Position numbers and translations under genes: made by a program
From: a virus
Strand: one strand, 5' to 3'
Length of the DNA: 24,088 bases
IMG/VR virus record: IMGVR_UViG_3300021960_000496
Coordinates: 1 to 24,088 of that record
In this document: positions 23,914 through 24,088 of the stretch, in pieces
Layout of the letters: each line of letters starts with the position of its first letter
Position numbering within the stretch: the stretch's first letter is position 1
The notes under the pieces: generated by a model
Seen by the model: only the letters and a program-made list of their open reading frames with translations
What the model was told of the DNA's origin: nothing
Database searches by the model: none

Positions 23914-24088
23914 TATTTGGGTAGCATCTGGATAACAGAGTAAATAAACGCAGTAATACCTGCAACAACACCCCCTAGCCAAAGAGTAGTTCTAAAAGCC
24001 GTGCTACCTTGTGTAGCCATAGTATTGAGACTATTTATTTTTTTATGGATATGATTTATTTCTTCATCTAAATGTTCTAGAACACTAA
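23913..24088 (-). CDS. Small membrane protein (XhlA/holin-like), 5' end beyond window
   Basis: The frame is open from the window edge for 57 codons. The visible part has a charged helical stretch (LEHLDEEINHIHKKINSL), then a short linker and one hydrophobic helix (LWLGGVVAGITAFIYSVI) ending QMLPK. A coiled-coil segment plus one C-terminal transmembrane helix is the plan of XhlA-type haemolysin/holin-associated proteins. The stop overlaps the terminase ATG as TAATG. It may help lysis, but it could be any small membrane protein. The real start is not visible. Confidence 0.5.
   Translation of the reverse strand, partial: SVLEHLDEEINHIHKKINSLNTMATQGSTAFRTTLWLGGVVAGITAFIYSVIQMLPK

Noticed and set aside
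23914-23982. N-terminal extension of terminase from a TTG
   Set aside because: Cysteine/tyrosine-rich text not seen in terminases and overlapping the real membrane protein frame; the ATG at 23913 overlaps the upstream stop.
1-24088. tRNA, rRNA, CRISPR array, insertion sequence, attachment site or origin
   Set aside because: No cloverleaf, repeat-spacer pattern, transposase or integrase was seen; nearly all bases are used by structural genes.

Overview
This window reads as about 24 kb of the structural (late) region of a tailed bacteriophage with a long flexible, non-contractile tail (siphovirus type). Every supported gene is on the minus strand, so transcription runs from the right end (24088) to the left end (1). 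The genes abut or overlap by a few bases almost throughout, and the longest gene-free stretches are only 127 bp (12584-12710) and 76 bp (17427-17502). The DNA is AT-rich apart from the major capsid region. Tail-tip and neck proteins carry LamG (concanavalin-A-like) domains, and a radical SAM enzyme and a glycosyltransferase-like gene sit among the virion genes. That mix resembles uncultured marine or aquatic phages. The host cannot be named from the sequence, and no integrase, repressor, tRNA, CRISPR array or insertion sequence is visible.

Layout in transcription order. Packaging and head (24088-17503): the end of a small membrane protein with one transmembrane helix, the large terminase, a GT-A-like glycosyltransferase, an HNH endonuclease, an HK97-type portal, and a 962-residue polyprotein fusing an HK97-type prohead protease, a long spacer and the HK97-fold major capsid protein. 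An in-frame ATG with a strong Shine-Dalgarno at 18897 probably lets the capsid protein be made on its own. A rho-independent terminator or attenuator follows the capsid gene. Neck (17426-14004): a small lysine/proline-rich protein, a gp6-like head-tail connector with a LamG domain inserted in a loop, a 456-residue probable neck protein, and a tail-terminator-like protein.

Tail (13991-1): the major tail tube protein, a 127-bp gap with a perfect 13-bp inverted repeat, and a G/GT-type pair of tail assembly chaperones joined by a -1 frameshift at A AAA AAC. A 1538-residue tape measure protein follows, then a lambda M-like and a lambda L-like protein, each with a LamG domain. After these come a radical SAM enzyme, two NlpC/P60-like proteins, a JAMM/JAB peptidase, and a lambda I-like protein that runs off the left edge. 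Apart from the inserted genes this is the lambda order G, GT, H, M, L, K, I, with K split and its domains in reversed order. The J-like host-specificity gene should lie just outside the window.

How it works together: the terminase, HNH protein and portal package DNA into a capsid matured by the protease. The connector, neck and terminator proteins join the head to a tail whose length is set by the tape measure. M, L, K-like and I-like proteins build the tail tip. The most unusual points are the same type of LamG module in three different virion proteins, the radical SAM gene inside the tail-tip cassette, the permuted and duplicated K-like peptidase genes, the complete frameshift signal, the internal capsid start, and a hairpin that could control the ribosome-binding site of the tail chaperone.
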